The notes below the pieces were generated by a model. That model did no database searches. It was not told the origin of the DNA and worked only from the letters and a program-made list of their open reading frames with translations. DNA of 64,000 nt from Pictodentalium vernedei (Eukaryota; Mollusca; Scaphopoda; Dentaliida; Dentaliidae): positions 28,783,128-28,847,127 of the forward strand of contig CM062294.1 in the NCBI GenBank assembly GCA_031216915.1, in the 5' to 3' direction. Both the position numbers and the translations under genes were made by a program. Below are positions 1-10,220 of this stretch, piece after piece. Numbering within the stretch: position 1 is the first letter of the stretch; each line of letters starts with the position of its first letter.

Positions 1-1163
1 ACGCACCGGGCTGCGCCGTGCCCGTCACGGGTTTTACAAAAACAGCGTGGAGTGTCACAATAAATCGTAGGTATGTTCTTACTCAAATACGGCACATTTT
101 GTTATGAAGTAAGATTTAGTTTCCTAAAATGTCTTTATCAATGGAGAGCTGTCCAGTTGTCTAAATCCATAACACACTTCTCTATTTCGTAACGAAAACA
201 CACTGCATTGGGATACAGCATGCATATTATCACCATTCATTTAGTTCTGTAACCAAAATGGAACGTTCTTCAAAAAACTCTTGAAATGCTGTAGATGCTG
301 AATTCATCAGTCAATAATGTTAACTCGGAATTCGTTCAGAGAAAAACGTATTTATCACAAAATTTCACGTACAACGGACTCGCTTATCGTCAAAAGGCTG
401 CCCGCAAAGAGTTTTACATGGTATTTGCCCGATGCAGGTTTTACAGGATGTCCAGCGTGATTTGGCACTAAAAGCTTTCGTTTGGAAACCACAAAATGAT
501 TTGGCAAGAACAAACATTCCACTTGACACCTGAAAATGTCGGGCCAGCGTGCTAACAGAGTCCATTGGGAGACAGAATTAACTAATTATTGTTCCCCCCT
601 TAAACAAAATAGATTCTTCCAGTTAGTTAATATGGTATTTAGCTGATCATGTACTCGTCCCGGGGGCTTAGTGTAATGCACAGATAATTGTTGTGAAAGA
701 TTTGATTCCCCCGCTATTTTCCTTAGTGACACAAGCGACCGTGTCTTTCTGAAATAAGCCACTGTGTTTCTAGAAGTGACATAAGCACTGTCCACTGGGA
801 AACATAAGCTGCTTGGAAATCAACGAATGTTTCACAGTTTTAAAATTAAATCGAAAAAAGAAAAATATTAGTTGGCAAAAAAATAAGAATCCGTCCACAC
901 TGGCATTAACGAATGAATCTGTAATGTACTTGTGCTAAAGTTGAATGCGAACGGATGATCACTTCCCCAGTGCATCGAGGACATACAAACCCGTAACTTT
1001 ATAAATTCAGCCTACATGGGTGATACCATTTCAAAACACAAGGTGAAGAGCGTTTGCCGGGTGATCGTTGCTAGTCGTGATGTGATAAAATTTGAGGGTG
1101 TAATAACAATGATAGAATAGATGCTAAAAATGAAGGAAATAATGTTCCAAATAATCAAAAACC
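1..1163. other. No recognisable feature
   Basis: AT-rich sequence. Only short open frames are present (at most about 69 codons), without protein-like composition, and I saw no match to the repeat families found elsewhere in the window. Confidence 0.5.
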
Positions 1164-1245
1164 GGTATATCGTCACCTGTGTGCTAGAATGTTCTATGTC
1201 CCCTATGGAACATAGAACATTCTAGCACTCAGGTGACGCTATATC
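1164..1245. repeat. Inverted repeat, arms about 35 bp
   Basis: The left arm (1164-1198) and right arm (1211-1245) are near-perfect reverse complements around a 12-bp loop. The arm core 'gtgctagaatgttctatg' recurs with its inverted partner at 36607-36680, in the centre of a larger fold-back element. This is therefore a dispersed palindrome and not a unique hairpin. Confidence 0.85.
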
Positions 1246-1278
1246 GAGCTCAAGGCCAAAGTAGTTCAAACAATCAGA

Positions 1279-1795
1279 AGCAAGTTCTCGGGCTACCAGT
1301 CAAACCCAAGCTCTCATGCCACCAGGCAACCCCAAGCGCTCAAGCCACCCGTCAAATTCAAACTCTCAAGCCATTAGTCAAACCCAAGCTCTCGGGCCAC
1401 CAGTCAAACCCAAGCTCTCAGGCCAATGGGCAAACCCAAACTCTCAGGTCGCCCGTCAAATTCAAACTCTCAGGCCATTAGTCAAATCCAAGCTCTCGGT
1501 CCACCAGTCAAACCCAAGCTCTCGGGCCACCAGTCAAACCCAAGCTCTTAGGCCAACAGGCAACCCCAAGCTCTCATGCCACCCGTCAAATTCAAACTCT
1601 CAGGCCATTAGTCAAATCCAAGCTCTCGGGCCACCAGTCAAACCCAAGCTCTCAGGCCACCCGTCAAATTCAAACTCTCAGGCCATTAGTCAAACCCATG
1701 CTCTCGGGCCACCAGTCAAACCCAAGCTCTCAGGCCACTAGTCAAACATAAACTCTCAGGCCACCAGTCAAACCCAAGCTTTCGGGCCACCAGTC
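1279..1795. repeat. 26-bp minisatellite, about 20 units
   Basis: The unit is approximately 'cagtcaaacccaagctctcg' plus 'ggccac'. Two unit types alternate, one with 'aaattcaaactctcaggcca' and one with 'aaacccaagctctcgggcca'. The variant 'gtcaaattc' appears at 1351, 1455, 1585 and 1663, spacings of 104, 130 and 78 bp, all multiples of 26, so there is higher-order structure. Because 26 is not a multiple of 3, all three frames cycle; the 141-codon open frame across it is a by-product of stop-free units. A two-unit version with the same flanks lies at 22670-22734. Confidence 0.9.
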
Positions 1796-2575
1796 TAATT
1801 TTGTTCGAAATTCGACTTAGCTGTGATGCAACTTTACTTACAGAGACATTCGGGTTATTCTTTGCTGCCCCGTTTATAGCCATTCCAATCAATAAGTACT
1901 GAATTCCCTTTGAAAACATCAAGATATTAACATAATTTGTCGAACTACCCGGTGTAATTATAAAGCGAAGGCTATGTTTTGTATTTATTTCTGATTGTGA
2001 TATCATCAAAATGCCAATCAAATCAAGTCTCAACTGAGCAACATTCCTATCTTTGATTAACAAATAATTACATTGTTAATGTAGTTATACGTTTTGGGTC
2101 CAAATACTCAATTCCCATTGGTCAGCTGGGTGAAAACGTCATGACGAAATGTAATTCATTTTTGCATTGAATACATTTGGTCGAACTTTGACCCGCATTT
2201 ACGGCAGAGCGCAGTTGACAGAATGTAATTCATTCAGGTGGTATTTGGGCGGGTTTTTAACTTTCAGCGCCTCTCGCAGTGATCAACTCCGCTGCTGTTC
2301 CTTTGGTGACATTTCCCAACTGTGGCATAAAGCCCGTTACTAAAATACTCGTATCCATTTCTAAAGTTGTGAAAATTAAAATTCAGAGTTGTGCGCTTTG
2401 TATTTTGTGTGAGGGTGGTTTTTCGCCTCGTTCGTTCGTACATGTTTTATTTTATTTCGTCTTTCTGCTTTTGTTGTTTGGTAAATTCATACAAAATTTG
2501 TACCCATTCCTACACGTTCATACTCCAATAAAGATTATAAAAATTGCATTCAGTTCTTAAAAAAAAAGAATCTGT
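1796..2575. other. No firm feature; promoter-like composition
   Basis: Contains 'cccattggtc' (CCAAT type, near 2115), a GC-box-like 'gggcggg' (near 2249) and an AATAAA (near 2527) just ahead of an A run (2559-2567). Together these could be a short transcription unit or a solo-LTR remnant. No paired copy, terminal repeat or ATG-initiated protein supports either reading. The 93-codon frame at 2279-2560 starts at GTG, which is not credible in a eukaryote. Confidence 0.25.
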
Positions 2576-2590
2576 ATAAAAATGTACAGA

Positions 2591-2850
2591 TTCAGTCATC
2601 CAGAACATACCAGTTGGTCGGAAAAGAGAACCACAGGTTTGCTTTTCCAAATAATTTAATTATGCCAGGCGAGTGAACCTAAACATAGGCGATGACCTAT
2701 TTAGGGACTAGACTGGTACCAGAACATAACAACGTCGAATTTCGTACCGAATTAGACAGCTGGAACCAGTCGAGCGGTCAGATCGTCAATTGCTTATATT
2801 CAGAGATTCACTCGTCTGGAATATTTCAGTTGGTCGGAAAAGAGAACCTT
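2591..2850. repeat. Short direct repeat pair
   Basis: 'cagttggtcggaaaagagaa' occurs near 2610 and again near 2828, each preceded by a similar 'attcagtcatccagaa / attcactcgtctggaa' segment. The two copies are about 218 bp apart. Origin unknown. Confidence 0.6.
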
Positions 2851-3142
2851 CTGTATATTACAGACGAGATATCTAAATCTAAATGATACTATACACATTG
2901 ATTTTCTTTGAATCAGCTCAAGAGAAATGTAGTTCAGTCAAGAATTGAATTGAGTGATATTTTTGATAACATTACCTTTAGGAACGAAGACTCATCACTG
3001 CCCTCATTTAGGATTACGCGGCTTACTTCCACCTATTTTGTTAATATATTGATTTATCATACAACTTGTCCGTTTTGTTCACTTTAAAACATTTGATATT
3101 TTGTTTTCATATTAATCAGTGATAAATAAAGCCTTCCGTCAA

Positions 3143-3335
3143 TTTCATTGGTCAATTTCAAAACTAGACAATTTGATTGGCTGAACAAAATACAACTGGG
3201 CCACATTTTCATAATTTGAATAATTAGAGTTGGGAGCTTTCATTGGACAATTTCAAAACTGAACAATTTGATTGGCTAAACAAAATACGACTGGGTCAAA
3301 TTTGCATAATTTCAGTAGGGAGAATTTACGTTATC
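3143..3335. repeat. Tandem duplication, period 95 bp
   Basis: 'caatttcaaaact...caatttgattggct' starts at 3152 and again at 3247, followed in both by 'aacaaaatac.actggg'. Two units, roughly 85-90% alike by eye. Both contain ATTGG, but nothing shows that they are regulatory. Confidence 0.75.
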
Positions 3336-3399
3336 TGTCCTATTTTGGGTGGGTTATATTGTATTAATCTTATACCTACAAGAAAAACGCCATTCTTTT

Positions 3400-3583
3400 T
3401 TTTTATATTTTCACTTTTTGCTTCCAAAACATAGGTTATGACCCCTCATTGGAGCGAGCTCGACGAGCTCGTTCCAATGAGGGGTCATAACCTATGTTTT
3501 GGAAGGAAAAAATGAAAATTTTTAGTTATACGAGGATGTTTTTTCCAAGTGCCGTCTGCAAGTCATGTTAGGTGATGGGTTAA
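3400..3583. mobile_element. TTAA palindromic MITE (P1), left end lost
   Basis: A near-perfect 83-bp palindrome (3422-3504, core 'gagctcgacgagctcg') followed by the family's right end, 'gtcatgttaggtgatggg' then TTAA at 3580-3583. The usual left end (TTAACCCTTTACCCAAC) is missing, so the copy is truncated or diverged. See 10221-10471 for a complete copy. Confidence 0.8.
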
Positions 3584-3621
3584 GAAGTCATACTAAGTGG
3601 CTAATTTGTGCGTGTGTGTGT

Positions 3622-3783
3622 CATATGATAAATAGAATATGAAATGAGTGTTTTTCTCATATAATATTTATGAAACTCGTCCGAATTTTCCGTTTGAGCT
3701 CGCCAAAACGGAAAATTCATAGACTCGTTTCATAAATATTTTATGAGAAAGTCTCTCATTCCATATCCTCTATTTATTATATG
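3622..3783. repeat. Fold-back, arms about 70 bp
   Basis: The left arm (3622-3694) and right arm (3703-3783) are imperfect reverse complements, both carrying 'atatttatgaaactcgt' in opposite orientation around 'tgagctcg'. It directly abuts the dimeric element that starts about 3784. Confidence 0.8.
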
Positions 3784-4303
3784 CTAGGCTGTGAATTATC
3801 ACAAATTATCTAAAAGATATTTCTCGATATCTTTTGACTCGATGGATATCGAGGAACATCCCTCGGTAGCTTACTAAATGACGTCACGCTACGCCGTATT
3901 ACATCACACTCAAGGAACGATCAGCTGATCTTTGTTATTGTTTTGAAATGTACGCATTTCTCGTCGAATTGGTCTGAATATTGTGCAATAAAATGTCTCG
4001 TAGCGTATAATTAAAAAGAAAATCTACTCTATTTTAGTCAGTATCTCGAATTCTCCCATGAGTGTGGACTTGAACGTTTTATTTTTTTTTTTAAATAAAA
4101 TAATCAGGTCCACACGATGCATTTGTTCAGTAGCTTCCAAAATGACGTTACGCTTCGGCGCATGACGTCGCCTTGAAGGAACTATCAGCAGCTTTTTGTT
4201 ATTGTCTTGAAACTGTTTGCAGTCGAATTGGGCTGAATATTGCGCTGTCAAATGTCACGTAGCATATAATAAAAAGAAAATCTACGCTGTTTTAGTGAAT
4301 ATT
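3784..4303 (+). mobile_element. Dimeric repeat element (family I) copy 1, CRE-like sites
   Basis: Two direct units of about 260 bp (roughly 3870-4050 and 4130-4310). Both run from 'gtagctt' through 'atgacgt.acgct.cg', 'aaggaac.atcag', 'ttgttattgt.ttgaaa' and 'gtcgaattgg.ctgaatattg' to 'ataat.aaaaagaaaatcta'. Unit 1 holds a perfect TGACGTCA near 3880. A full-length copy in reverse orientation is at 10555-11128, and partial copies are at 19328-19460 and 58094-58300. Class not recognised. Confidence 0.7.
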
Positions 4304-4319
4304 GTAACGAACTGGATTG

Positions 4320-4680
4320 GGTTAAACTTATAGGAGTGTAGTTGGCGGTGCACGGGACAGTCCGGAGTGCAGGCAACAATATGTGCCTCGTGTTGCACAG
4401 GTAATTCGGTCAGTCATCTATTTCACAGGTTAGAATTGCAGGTAACAATGTAATTAGGAAACGATGTGTCTCGTGCCATGTAGGTAGTTCTGCCAGTTAG
4501 TTTGGGAGATAAATGCAAGCCATAGTTGATTTGTCATCACAAAATATGGAGTGAAATGAAAACTTGTATCGTACTATGATGGTCAATTACAGGGCATACA
4601 GGACTAGAAGAGTGTATTATCACTAAATCACCTGCAGAGTGGAGATTCCGCCCAAGCAATAAATGCAAATTTGTTGCAAA
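4320..4680. other. Weak local duplication only
   Basis: 'caggcaacaatatgtgcctcgtg' and 'caggtaacaat...gatgtgtctcgtgcc' (about 4370-4420 and 4438-4490) look like a diverged local duplication. I see nothing else here. Confidence 0.35.
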
Positions 4681-4686
4681 GCATAA

Positions 4687-4771
4687 CAAACACAGGCAAA
4701 GTTTCAACCAATGGACCTCCGGGTTAAACCCGGAGGTCCATTGGCTGAAACATTGCTTGTGTTTTTTATCC
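4687..4771. mobile_element. Hairpin core of the CTAGAAGTCC MITE family
   Basis: The palindrome 'caatggacctccgggtt...aacccggaggtccattg' is flanked by inverted 'acacaggcaaagtttca / tgaaacattgcttgtgt'. This is the centre of the ~308-bp MITE seen complete at 38984-39291 and 59809-60116. Here only the core survives. Confidence 0.75.
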
Positions 4772-4983
4772 ATAGGCACAGGTATTCGGCACAAGCTGGG
4801 AAATCGAAAGAAAAATGATATTTGATACCATTTTTGAATCTATGTTGACGTGCCCCTGTAATGGTATATAAATATTAACAAGGTAAACAACTCGCTTTTC
4901 GAAAACGATAGCACTCATCTTCGTTTTTCCCCCTCAAATTTGATTCACACTACGAATCCAACAGTACCCGGTATCAACGGAAA

Positions 4984-4999
4984 GGGGGGGGGGGGGGGG
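4984..4999. repeat. Poly-G tract, 16 bp
   Basis: Uninterrupted run of 16 G in AT-rich surroundings. Confidence 0.95.
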
Positions 5000-5194
5000 T
5001 GAATACGCTTTACAGTGGCGTATTACACGACCGTTGGGTGTTCTTGGGTTGTTCATGATAACTGGGAGAAGTCGCAGAAAAGGCCGAAAAACATTTAGTT
5101 GGACAAGATAGTGCACAGTGGAATGAGGTTTACGAGCGACAATTATCTGATTTATTATAAATAATTCGAGGTCCCATTGTCTATGGAGGGCAGT

Positions 5195-5578
5195 TTCAAA
5201 TATTAACCGTATGCCTTTATCAATTACTAATCTCGGATCCACATTTATTCATTTCTGGCGATCACATTTCCGTTTATACATTTTTTAACCTTCCCTTGGA
5301 AACTAAACAAGCTAACGGCATCCATAGAAGCACAATGACATCACATTGGCTACTAATTATGCCGAGAAAATCATCTATGAAAATAAGCCAATGGGAGAAT
5401 GGGAAAAGTTTTTGCGCAAGCCGCGTATCTATGGACGCCGTCAACTCAGGTCAACTTGGGAAAAGATGTCAAAGTTACGGCTAAAAAAGTGTATAAACGT
5501 TAAATGTGAACCCCAGAAATGAATAAATGTGGATCCGAGATTAGTAATTGATAAAGGTATACGGTTAAGATTTTGCTG
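5195..5578. repeat. Fold-back element, arms about 80 bp
   Basis: The left arm (about 5198-5278) and right arm (about 5490-5575) are reverse complements. The segment with 'aatctcggatccacattt' on the left is matched by 'aaatgtggatccgagatt' on the right. The loop is about 210 bp and holds no repeat or protein I recognise. Confidence 0.85.
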
Positions 5579-5589
5579 TAAGCTCCATG

Positions 5590-6254
5590 TTAACATTTTA
5601 TCTGAGACTAGGACTAGAGGATAAAACCTTTTCCTGACAGAACTGGAGGACAACATTTTATCTGACAAGTCTAGATGATAACACTTCATCTTACAAGACT
5701 ACAGGACAAAACTTTTTTCTGACACAACTAGGGGATAACATTTTATCTGACAAGACTAGGGGATAACACGTTATTTCACAAGACAAGAGTAAAAAACTTG
5801 ATTAGACAAGACTAGGGGATAACACTTAACTTACAAGATTTAACATTTTATCTGACACGACTAGGGGATAACACTTTATTTCACAAGACAAGAGGAAAAG
5901 AGTTTATTAGACAAGACTAGGGGATAACACTTAACTTACAAGACTAGGGGATAACACTTAACTTACAAGACTAGGGGATAACACTTAACTTACAAGACTA
6001 GGGGATAACACGTTATCTGACAAGACAAGATAACACTTTATCTGACAAGGCTAGAAGATAGCACTTTATCTGACAGGACTAGGGGATAACACTTTATCTT
6101 ACAAGTGCAGTGGATAATACTTTATCTGAGAAGGCTAGAGGATAACACTTTATGTGACAAGGCTAGAGGAACCACTTTATGTGACAAGACTAGAGGAAAC
6201 ACTTTATCTGGGAAGACTAGGGCATACCATTTTATCTGACAAGACTAAAGGATA
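5590..6254. repeat. 27-bp satellite array, left part
   Basis: Degenerate tandem units of about 27 bp, consensus near 'caagactaggggataacact' plus 'ttatctga'. Three consecutive near-identical units lie at about 5935-6010. The array stops abruptly at the Helentron-like insertion (6255-7102) and resumes at 7103. Confidence 0.9.
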
Positions 6255-7102
6255 TAGACAGAACGCGATGTGTGTTTGAATCGGTGGGTGTTTTACATAA
6301 CGAGTTGGAATGGCGTAGTCATATTTTGCGAGAGCTGTAGGCTCGAGCGAAATATGATTACGCCATTCCAACGAGTTATGTAAAACGCCCACCGATTCAA
6401 ACACACATCGCGTTCTGTGTTTATTACACAACCCATGCATTAAAATTCATTTAAATAAACAAATTTTAATTCCCATGTTTAAACCCAATGGTGAAGAGTT
6501 TTATTTGACTGAAGCTGTACTACTTATCAAATGGATCGATAAAAAATCAAAACAACCTTTTTCGGAACCAGTGTTTGTTGAAATTCGTATCGCTGTTTCT
6601 CTTCGGCTGGTGCCCATTCAGGCCTAACCATTTGATGGCTATTACTGTTAGTAAAAATATAAGTACAAATTTGTGCAGATTTGCAAAACAGCTGGGAGAA
6701 ACATTTTAAAAAGAAGTTCGAAGCCTCTCAAGATGTACGAAGATTTACCGAAATAGAGTTGACCAATTTAGATATAATGGGATCCACAAAACGATACGGC
6801 CACTGTACTGGGTTAATGTTCTGGTGGAAATGACTGTGTGTTTTTTTTAAATATTATCTCATGTTTGGCTAACTAATTTTTTGTGAACCGAATTTATTTT
6901 GCTTTGGACGTTTTCATTTTCACTCTATGCGACAGACGGTCGATGATTGTATAACGAAATTTGGAAACTTTTCGGAGCGTAACTGAACGGTGATGTAAAA
7001 AAGTTCCGTCTTGTATTTCACCCGTTGAATACAGAATCATTTATATCATAGCGGCGATTCCGTTGAATACAAGGGTTTAAAGTTTAATGGATGTGTAATA
7101 AA
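6255..7102 (-). mobile_element. Helentron-like non-autonomous element (family B) copy 1
   Basis: One end is a ~160-bp palindrome (6257-6418) beginning 'tagacagaacgcgatgtg'. Just inside it, 'tttattacacaacccatg' (about 6419-6436) is the inverted partner of the far end 'ggatgtgtaataaa' (7089-7102). Terminal plus subterminal inverted repeats with a terminal hairpin match the layout described for Helentron-associated HINE elements. The satellite flanks read '...ggata' and 'acact...', which rejoin to the uninterrupted unit 'ggataacact', so there was no target duplication beyond at most one ambiguous base. Copies 2 and 3 are at 22809-23676 and 32915-33697. The Helentron assignment is inference; the shared structure is seen. 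Confidence 0.6.
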
Positions 7103-7372
7103 ACACTCTATCTGACAAGCCTAGAGTATAACAATTATCTTACAACACTAGAAAATGGACCTTTATCTGACATGACCAGAGGCCAACACTTTATCTTACA
7201 AGACTAGAGGATAACACTTTATCTGACAAAAACTAGGGAATAGCACTTTATCTTACAAGACTTGGGTTCAACACCTTATCGTACAAGACTAGAGGATAAG
7301 ACTTTATCTAACAAGACTAGAGGATAACACTTTATCCGACAATACTATGGAATAACACTTTATCTGACAAGA
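7103..7372. repeat. 27-bp satellite array, right part
   Basis: Continuation of the 5590-6254 array ('gaggataacactttatctga' units) after the inserted element. It ends near 7372. Confidence 0.9.
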
Positions 7373-7956
7373 AAACGTCACCCAATCCAAACCGGATACA
7401 TCCATAGCCTACAACAAGTGTTGCTGGTTATAACCTTTTTCTCATTCATCGTTCAGTGCATTCCAAAAATCTTTGTTTAACCGTCTCAATTCTGGAAGGC
7501 AGCACCAAGTCTTTGAAAACTTTGAAAACTTTTATCTATCCAGGCTAGATGCAGGTGACGTAGCGAAGAGGGGTGGGCGTACGGGGTAGTAACATGACCT
7601 CGGACCCAATTATTTTTCCAGTCTGGACATTTTTGTCTTGGTTAGAGTCTTAGATAACAATTTTCCCTTTCGAGTATTCCTTTCAAACGATACTAGATTT
7701 GATAGTTTGATTTATGTCATACATACAGTCGGTGATACAACTGGAGGTATATAGTACCTGATTCGCAATGTTTGGGAACCAGCATGAACAATTTAGAGTA
7801 CTGAGACGGTACATATAAATTAAAGAAGTTGCGTCAGAACTTTATACGTGTATATTTTATTTATTTACTAATAAAATTCCAAAATGTTTCGAATTTTTGA
7901 ACTATAATTCCGGATTATTAATATTCCAACTACATCATCCAGAGGTATGCCTTCCT
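7373..7956. other. No recognisable feature
   Basis: Single-copy-looking AT-rich sequence with no protein-like frame and no match to the other repeats. Confidence 0.45.
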
Positions 7957-8207
7957 TTAATCCTGTACCCAACGTAACGGCCAAAACCGGCCAGCGCTAT
8001 TCACAAAAATCGCCAATTAATTTTCATTATTTTTTTCATTTTTGTCTCAAAAACATAGGTTATGACCCCTCTTTGGAACGAGCTCTTCGAGCTCGTTCCA
8101 AAGAGGGGTTATAATCTATGTTTTTGAGACAAAAAATGAAAAAAATTAGTTATTCAGGAATTTTATTTGCAAGTGTCGTCTGCTTTTCATGTTATTTAAA
8201 GGGTTAA
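7957..8207 (+). mobile_element. TTAA palindromic MITE (P2), tandem first copy
   Basis: The left end is mutated (TTAATCCTGTACCCAACG at 7957) and the right end is 'gttatttaaagggttaa' (to 8207). The 90-bp palindrome at 8043-8132 is intact. A second copy starts at the next base without its own left end. Confidence 0.85.
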
Positions 8208-8406
8208 ATCGCCAATTAATTTTCATTATTTTTTTCATTTTTGTCTCAAAAACATAGGTTATGACACCTCTTTGGAACGAGCCCGTCGAGCTAGTTTCAA
8301 AGAGGGGTCATAACCTATGTTTTTGAGACAAAAAATGAAAAAGGTTAGTTATTCAGGAATTTTGTTTGCAAGTGTCGTCTGCTTTTCATGTTAGGTAAAG
8401 GGTTAA
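8208..8406 (+). mobile_element. TTAA palindromic MITE (P3), tandem second copy lacking left end
   Basis: Begins at 'atcgccaattaattttca', an internal point about 48 bp into the element, and ends at 'gttaggtaaagggttaa' (8406). It is fused head-to-tail to P2. The palindrome at about 8234-8326 is close to P2's but carries different point changes, so the duplication is not very recent. Confidence 0.85.
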
Positions 8407-8462
8407 GGCATGCCTGGATGAAGTAGTTGTAATATTTGATCCGTCGGGATTATAGTTAGCTA

Positions 8463-8560
8463 TGGGTGTCGAGACAAATCAGCTTTTTCTACTCCCCCCC
8501 CCCCCCCCCCCCCCCCCCAATCTGTCATACTTAGGGAACTAAATATTTTCATTTTGTGCT
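8463..8560 (+). repeat. Dispersed segment Q with 25-bp poly-C
   Basis: 'gtcgagacaaatcagctttt' to 'aaatattttcattttgtg' matches 12788-12862. The poly-C at 8494-8518 is represented there by only 'ccacccc', so the tract expanded in this copy. Confidence 0.75.
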
Positions 8561-8884
8561 TCCAAAGATTGACTTATGACCCTCGACGAAATAAGATCGA
8601 CAAATTAGTCCCCTTAAGTGCCAAGCGCTAACAAGCTATGTTTTGGTTATAAAATTGAACAGTAATTGAATGACGATATTTTTTCTGTATCGTGTAAAAT
8701 GAATTAGGTTGATATGTGAAGTCAGGCCCGAAGCTAGTATCTCAATATTTTCCGAAATGGTGGAGCGAGAGTTATAATTTTCCGATAACGTTCCCTCACC
8801 GTTGTCCGTCAGTACGAACTTGAAACCTCACTCAGTATAGTTCCTTGAAATAATAATATACAAATCAGGTCGGAAATGTTCGTT

Positions 8885-8978
8885 TACTATAATTATTGTT
8901 AGCTCAACTTTGACGTAAGTCAAATTTTAGCTTACGCCATGGCCAGTCGTCCGTCTGTCCGTCTGTCCGCCAACAATT
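8885..8978. repeat. CTGTCCGT-rich block next to a satellite
   Basis: 'gttagctcaactttgacgta' followed by 'gcttacgccatggccagtcg' and '(tccgtctg)n'. The block leads into the 335-bp tandem repeat. A similar (CTGT)n block occurs at 16695-16780. Resembles a repeat motif widespread in molluscan genomes (from memory). Confidence 0.5.
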
Positions 8979-10005
8979 CAATACGGCTCGGGCTAGAGGC
9001 CGTATTTATGAACCGATCTTTACGAAACTTCTTGGGCACCTTTGTTTTCACCGTGGGACGAGAACGAAAGTTTTTGGGTCCGGTCCGAACTTCAAGTTGG
9101 CCACTGGCAGCCATTTTGTACAAAAGTAGGTGCAATTAGATTTTTGCACAGAACTTCCATATGAAAGCTCTAATTTGAAAATTATTTTGTATGAATGTTT
9201 AGTACCATGGGATACATCACATACAATACGGGTTTTTCTCTCGTGCGTAAATTATACAAATTAGACTAACTTTGATGTATTTAGTGTTACTTTCAGCACT
9301 GTAAGTGCAAATGCCAATACGGCTCGGGCTAGAGGCCGTATTTATGAACCGATCTTTACGAAACTTCTTGGGTACCTTTGTTATCACCGTGGGATGAGAA
9401 CGAGTGTTTTTGTGTGTGGTCCAAAATTCAAGATGGCCTCCAGCAGCCATTTTGTACCAAAATTAGTGCAATCAGTTTTTTGTACAGAACTTCTGTATGA
9501 AAGTTCTGATTTGAATAAATTTTTGTATGAATGTTTAGTAACATGGAATACATCACATAAATACGGGGGTTTTTTCTCGTGCAGAAAGTATGCAAATTAG
9601 ATAAATTTTGATTTATTCAGTGCTACTTAAACACAGTAAGTGCACATATCAATACGGCTCGGGCTAGAGGTTGTGTTTATGAACCGATCTTCACGAAACT
9701 TCTTGGGTACCTTTGTTATCACCTTGGCACGAGAACGGGTGTTTTTGGGTGCGGTCCAAAATTCAAGATGACTGCCAGTGGCCATTTTGTACCCAAATTA
9801 GGTCCAATCAGTTTTTTGTCAACTTCTATACGGCTCGTATTTATGAACTGATCTTCATGAAACTTCTTGGGTACCTTTGTTATCACCTTGGGACAGGAAC
9901 AAGTGTTTTGGGGTGCCTTTGTTATCACTGTGCTATGAGAATGAATATTTTGGGCTTCAGTCAGACCCACTCTGGGCCTCAAAGATTTCTTTTCTAGTTT
10001 AGCAT
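8979..10005. repeat. Tandem repeat, 335-336 bp period
   Basis: 'atacggctcgggctagagg' starts at 8981, 9317 and 9652 (periods 336 and 335). A shortened fourth unit starts at 9828, lacking about 160 bp, followed by a partial fifth repeat of the 'tttgttatcac' segment. Open frames of 66-94 codons recur in the units but are not conserved in phase, so I do not call them genes. Confidence 0.9.
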
Positions 10006-10220
10006 CTGACTGTCACCCACCTTTACAATACTTTACCTATACATTTGTTACAGGCTACGGTCAGTATTTATGTCCAGGCCGTTACAATACTTTATATGTA
10101 CCTTTGTTATCAGGTCATTACCTAGATGGTTGTCATTGCTGAGTCACATACTATACATGTACATGTCTTAACAAGTTGAGCTACAGTGTCATTGACACTT
10201 TCATTAAGAATTGCTTTCGT

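Noticed and set aside
1233-1741. Open frames of 82 and 141 codons in the 26-bp minisatellite
   Set aside because: The unit lacks stops in all frames and 26 is not divisible by 3, so long frames arise automatically.
2279-2560. 93-codon hydrophobic frame with AATAAA downstream
   Set aside because: It starts at GTG, has no homology I recognise, and its hydrophobicity follows from T-richness.
3422-3504. Bacterial-type terminator hairpins
   Set aside because: The same hairpin recurs within a TTAA-flanked mobile element at many sites and the DNA is eukaryotic.
5590-6254. CRISPR array (27-bp regular repeats)
   Set aside because: Units are contiguous without unique spacers, the genome is eukaryotic, and there are no cas genes.
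8932-9982. Recurring 66-94 codon frames on both strands of the 335-bp repeat
   Set aside because: The period is not a multiple of 3 in all units, frames differ between units, and both strands are equally open.
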